Shown here: positions 60,481 through 64,000 of the stretch, piece after piece | How the letters are laid out: the number at the start of each line of letters is the position of its first letter | Numbering within the stretch: the stretch's first letter is position 1 | Source of the DNA: Nautilus pompilius | Taxonomy: Eukaryota; Mollusca; Cephalopoda; Nautilida; Nautilidae | Direction of reading: 5' to 3' | Length of the DNA stretch: 64,000 bases | Assembly (NCBI GenBank): GCA_018389105.1 | Contig: JACATO010001108.1 | Coordinates: forward strand, 186,001 to 250,000 | Notes under the pieces: model-generated | Told to the model about the DNA's origin: nothing | The model's database searches: none | Seen by the model: only the letters and a program-made list of their open reading frames with translations | Made by a program: the position numbers and the translations under genes

Positions 60481-60710
60481 TCAAATGCTGTCTAGTTCTT
60501 TGATATGTGGACAGTCTTCACCATAGTGGAGGCTAAACAGTGCTCTTGCTTTTCTGATGATAGGCCTGGCCTGAGAGTTCCATCCTCCACTGATCAATAC
60601 TTCGGCCAACTTCTGTAGTTCATGGGCCACCTCTATGCTGTTCTCTCCATATTGGAGTTCTGTTATGTGGAGACTCTTCTGGAGACAGTCTGCGGCTGCC
60701 TTGAAAGATC
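60481..60710 (-). CDS. SMYD4: SMYD4 last exon, C-terminal TPR-like helices
   Basis: The acceptor is TGTATTTCAG. The frame gives GSFKAAADCLQKSLHITELQ, then SIEVAHELQKLAEVLISGG, and ends KELDSI before TGA (60483-60481). The CLxxSLxIxxxxYGxxSxExAxEL pattern is the usual SMYD C-terminal helical repeat. Confidence 0.92.
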
Positions 60711-63700
60711 CTGAAATACAGAAGTTTATTACTAACAGCAGCCATCCCTTGGTTTGTATTGGAAAAAAAAAAAATGATTGTGGTAGGGTTATCACTGACC
60801 TTGTATTGCATGGCACCTGGCCATGCAGTCCAGAACTTCTCCGAGGTCTGTGTGATGTTGGTACAAGACACTTTGTCGCAGCTCGTGACATCTCTCAAAC
60901 ATTTTCAAGGCACCTGAAAAAAATTAATGTGGATTTTGTTATCTACAGACATTCAAATGAGTTCTCTTAACTGTGTCACAATTTGAATTATTTTTCAACA
61001 GACCTCTGGTGTCTGATTCTTCCAATAAATGCCATCCTTCTGTGAAAAACTGTTCTGCTTCTCGGAGAGTCTGTTCTTCCATCAGCCCATCCGTCTCAGT
61101 ACCACAGCTCTTGCACTTCTTCAGCAAACCTTTGATTTCCAAGGCATCTTTGCACTGTGGACAGCTCAGGGCCTGTGAAAGAAATGCTAGGCTTATACAA
61201 GTCAAACTAGATTATAATATACACTTGTTTCCAATTTCATTAGCATGATGTAATACAAAGGTATAAATTGAGAGCAGAAGCTGCTGGGTTAATATGGCCT
61301 CATCTGGCCTCAGTGAATCTGACAAACTCTAGTTTTTTGCCTCGCCTGTGGTGATTAACTAATCTACAGAAATAATTTCTTTTGGCTTGGCTTACAGAAG
61401 ATAACTCGGTAGTTCCTTGTGAATGACCCAACAGTTCAGAATAATTAAAAATAATTTAGAATCCACAATTCTTTTAAAAAAAACAAAAAAAACAGACTAC
61501 CTGGAAAACTGCTTCTGCTTCACCCTTCTGCAGGCAAACTTCACATGTACAGCCAAAGAAATATTGTTCCTGTAAGGCTTCCTGCCGCTTTGTGTATGAC
61601 ATCCGTTTATAGTGTGGACCTTGGTTGGTATTTGAAAACAAACAAAGACAAAATAAATATGACATCTCCCTTAGAGGTGAGTACTGTGACAAAATTCCCA
61701 ACAGAGTTAAGTTTAGAGAAACATGAAGCCTAGTTATGTTGGCTCTGGTGATGTGAAAACTGGCAATCATCACCATGATAGCAGCAATAAGACAACTGTG
61801 TCATGTTCAACTCAGTTCTGCAACAAGTTGCTGATGGGTCTGGCATCACATGCTGTTAAAGATATCATCTTAGCTCATCACAAGCATTCACCATAAATGC
61901 TGTTTGGCCAGTCAGGCATTGTTTCATTATAACATCAGGTTCATTGTATTTCACTGTAGGAAAAAGAATAATAATTTGTACATCCAAAAATTAGTGTTTA
62001 CAGCATCCCATATCATGATGCTGCCATAAATCTGTTGTGCTGTTTATGTAGGCAACATCAGTCCCAGATCCTGCCATCAGCAAATGAATCTCATCTGAGA
62101 AAATCATCAGTGTTGAGCATAATACCGCTGAAGATTACTGATATGGACAGCTCATTCCAGGATTATCGCATATGGCCTCTTATGCATGATCTCATTCTTC
62201 TCAAGGCAGTTAATGGATGTACTGTACACGTCAAGATCCTACATTCACTCGCTCATGGTGGGTATATTGTGCACGCACCAAGCTGAGCAGATTAATTTTA
62301 CAGGCAATTGTCATTCCCACTGCACAGAAAAAATCATCTATAAATGTTTTTCAGCAACACATCTTAACAAAAAATGGATGATCAAAGGAAATTTGCGTGC
62401 AGCATTTACTGCACGTCCAAAGACAACATCAATGTGAAGACAAATACGTAGTTTTATAGGCATTTCATTATAAGTCGTAGTGTGCCTAAGTAGATACACT
62501 CTGAATACAAGGTACACGGTTGGGGGGGGGGGTGAAAGAATCATCTTCATGGTTTTCAAATTGCTAAAAAGCTCCAACCAACATCTTTTTAACAGCACGA
62601 GTTTAAAAACAGTACCCAGTACTGAGGCTCACTCCGCTGGAAGCCCCGGCTTGTTTTTTTTTTTCTGATATCTGAGAATTATAATAAAATCCATCTCTGT
62701 CTGAATGCTCAATGCCTTTAATAACGGTAAGCATGTCAATAAGACCTTCACTCTGAATTGCTAACAAAAAAACAAAACCAGGTAGTTATAATTAAATTAA
62801 GCATTGCCAATTTTCTACGTAATGTGTAGATCTACCCAGTTATTGAAGAGTGCTGCACCGAGATGTCGATCATCATTACTCTTGACCGAACGAGCGCTCT
62901 GGGGCAGGGCGGAGACCCACCCTTCCAAGGCAGTGAATCGTGCGGACGGTAAACAAATCTATCAAAATTCCCTACAAGAAAACTTTATAGTTTTCAGGGG
63001 TTTGAGGAAACCCACATGGCTGGCCACCTGGTTACTAGGGAAGTATGTCAAACCAAGCAACCGGGAACCCTGACCCTAGTAGTTCAGCAGTCTGACTATT
63101 GCTTCGCGTCCATATTATCCCTGCATAAGGCATATCTGATATCCCAAAGGGCATCCAGAGTTTTTCGCTACCCTCTTGATTCAATCATGCAACAAGTTTC
63201 TGCACTTTCAGACCGCCTATCAATATCCTCTGTTGTATTTCAAAGCGTGACCGACCTTACAACGCTAACGTGTCCCAGAACTAGCCATCGAGTGAGTTTT
63301 TGAAAGAGATGCTGACATCACCTCACAAACCATTCAGATTCTCAAGGATTTCTCCCACGGATGACTATTATTCGAAGCCAATGGCAAAGAATATGAAAAT
63401 ATTTCTTCAATCAAACAAAACATTTCTTGGAGAAGTTGTGTTTCCAGCTCAGTTAGTTTACGCTATCCGCACACGAATTGATGTGGTTCTTAATACTACC
63501 CTGTGCAATTTGTCGATGCCCTTAATTTTTTTCCACAGTAGTACATAGTGGCGCCACTGTCACTTACCATAGCAACTGTACACTTCTTCGCCTTTAGCGA
63601 CATCTTTAATGGCTCGGACAACTACCACATCTTTCTGATAGCTGCAAAGAGAAACGTGGACTATCTCAGCCAACCGGGTCGGAAATAAAAAATGCACCAA

Positions 63701-64000
63701 TGAGTCGTTAACGGTCATTAAAAATGGGGTAAGAGAAGCAAGGTTTATAGGAGGCCGTTCTACGTAATTATTGGGAAGATGAAAACGAGCTCTCGTGATC
63801 TGTGGCCCATCCAATCACAAACGAAGAAGTCCTACCTTAATATGATGCTTGGGTCACAGGAATGGTTGAGCAGGCTGGTGGTTGGATACACTGCTGCTGC
63901 CACACGAACCTGACTTTTACCTCCCACCAGGCTGAGATCAGATGATGAAGACAATGACGACTGAACTTCAGTTATTGCATGAGCATTGCAGATAAGCTGC
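60481..64000 (-). CDS. SMYD4: SMYD4-like SET and MYND domain lysine methyltransferase, 3' half (5' part outside window)
   Basis: SMYD proteins transfer methyl groups from AdoMet to lysines. SMYD4 members carry N-terminal TPRs, a split SET with MYND, and C-terminal TPR-like helices. Visible minus-strand exons, in order of reading, are 64000-63836 (partial), 63641-63568, 61619-61501, 61172-61004, 60913-60800 and 60710-60481. They join in phase into 289 codons plus stop. Seen in order: QLICNAHAITEV; LLNHSCDPSI (the NHSC catalytic/AdoMet motif); VVVRAIKDVAKGEEV with SCYG (end of SET); QEQYFFGCTCEVC (post-SET zinc site); CPQC and CKSCG (extra cysteine pairs typical of SMYD4); then helical AALKMF-like and SFKAAADCLQKSL repeats. 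The MYND domain and N-terminus are off the right edge. The match to SMYD4 rather than SMYD1-3 rests on the post-SET cysteine pairs and the helical tail. Confidence 0.93.
60800..60913 (-). CDS. SMYD4: SMYD4 exon, C-terminal helices
   Basis: It follows TTTTTTTCAG and ends CAAG|GTCAGT. It encodes 37 codons (ALKMFERCHELRQSVLYQHH onward) with partial codons on both sides that match the neighbours. The pattern HHTDLGEVLDCMARC is typical of this region. Confidence 0.9.
61004..61172 (-). CDS. SMYD4: SMYD4 exon with cysteine pairs
   Basis: It follows TTTCTTTCACAG. It encodes ALSCPQCKDALEIKGLLKKC, then KSCGTETDGLMEE and a helical stretch. The CxxC...CxxC spacing implies a bound zinc. The donor GAG|GTCTGT is weak but in phase. 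Confidence 0.9.
61501..61619 (-). CDS. SMYD4: SMYD4 exon, post-SET zinc site
   Basis: Bases from the previous exon complete a glycine; then PHYKRMSYTKRQEALQEQYF and FGCTCEVCLQKGEAEAVFQ. GPHY...R...L...Y.F.C.C..C is the canonical end of the SMYD SET domain. The donor is CAG|GTAGTC. Confidence 0.95.
61770..62150 (-). mobile_element. Decayed Tc1-like transposase remnant in a SMYD4 intron
   Basis: Minus-strand translation, with frameshifts and stops, gives IFSDEIHLLM near 62110-62080 (the FSDESRFxL catalytic block), GSIMIWDAV at about 62023-61997 (the GGSVMVWGAI block) and a THQQLVAEL stretch near 61835 (the LQQLxxAL block near the C-terminus). Order and orientation agree with a Tc1/mariner transposase. 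No terminal repeats were identified. Confidence 0.55.
63568..63641 (-). CDS. SMYD4: SMYD4 exon, end of SET domain
   Basis: It follows CTCTTTGCAG and ends CTATG|GTAAGT. 74 bases encode YQKDVVVVRAIKDVAKGEEV and YSCY with split codons at both ends. The GEEV...YG motif forms part of the AdoMet and substrate pocket. Confidence 0.94.
63836..64000 (-). CDS. SMYD4: SMYD4 exon, SET core (runs off the window edge)
   Basis: The frame from the edge is QLICNAHAITEVQSS, a Ser-rich loop, then VAAAVYPTTSLLNHSCDPSI, ending TTAAG|GTAGGA. NHSC is the conserved SET motif; relatives mostly have NHSCxPN, here NHSCDPS. The exon's 5' end lies outside. Confidence 0.93.

Noticed and set aside
1-64000. CRISPR arrays, bacterial operons, tRNA or rRNA genes
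   Set aside because: The sequence is a eukaryotic intron-exon landscape. I saw no spaced direct repeats of CRISPR type and no convincing tRNA cloverleaf; weak B-box-like strings alone were not enough.

Overview
The window is eukaryotic genomic DNA: AT-rich, full of microsatellites, with GT-AG introns from about 120 bases to over 10 kb and several decayed DNA transposons. One delta/p120-catenin gene that still ends in a PDZ ligand, together with intron size and repeat content, suggests a non-vertebrate bilaterian. A marine mollusc is my best guess, but I cannot fix the taxon from sequence alone.

Three protein-coding genes are visible. (1) The last three coding exons of TRDMT1/DNMT2, a tRNA cytosine-5 methyltransferase, lie on the + strand at 2652-12275; the rest is left of the window. 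(2) A whole delta-catenin gene (CTNND2/ARVCF/p120 family) lies on the + strand. It has a probable TATA/CpG-rich promoter and non-coding first exon near 21160-21305, a start codon at 31974 and a stop at 59533. I could chain 23 coding exons with matching phases into 1257 codons: an N-terminal coiled coil, a long disordered region, an armadillo array and a C-terminal DSWV. (3) The 3' half of a SMYD4-like SET/MYND lysine methyltransferase lies on the - strand (64000 down to 60481). It converges on the catenin gene with only about 0.2 kb between the predicted poly(A) sites.

Between the genes: 1-2651 is non-coding upstream TRDMT1 sequence; 12690-21110 is an intergenic stretch holding two decayed Tc1/mariner-type transposases and a short inverted repeat; 21306-31912 is the large first catenin intron with two candidate recursive splice sites; 32308-46988 is further large introns. 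A minus-strand fragment of an unidentified multicopy protein sits in the last TRDMT1 intron, a MITE-like element sits in the intron before it, and a Tc1-like remnant sits in a SMYD4 intron.

The three genes have unrelated jobs (tRNA methylation, cadherin-junction adhesion, protein lysine methylation), and nothing suggests a functional cluster. I found no clear new biological system. The points most worth a second look are the unidentified ORF fragment, the recursive splice sites, the optional or ambiguous catenin exons and the convergent 3' ends.
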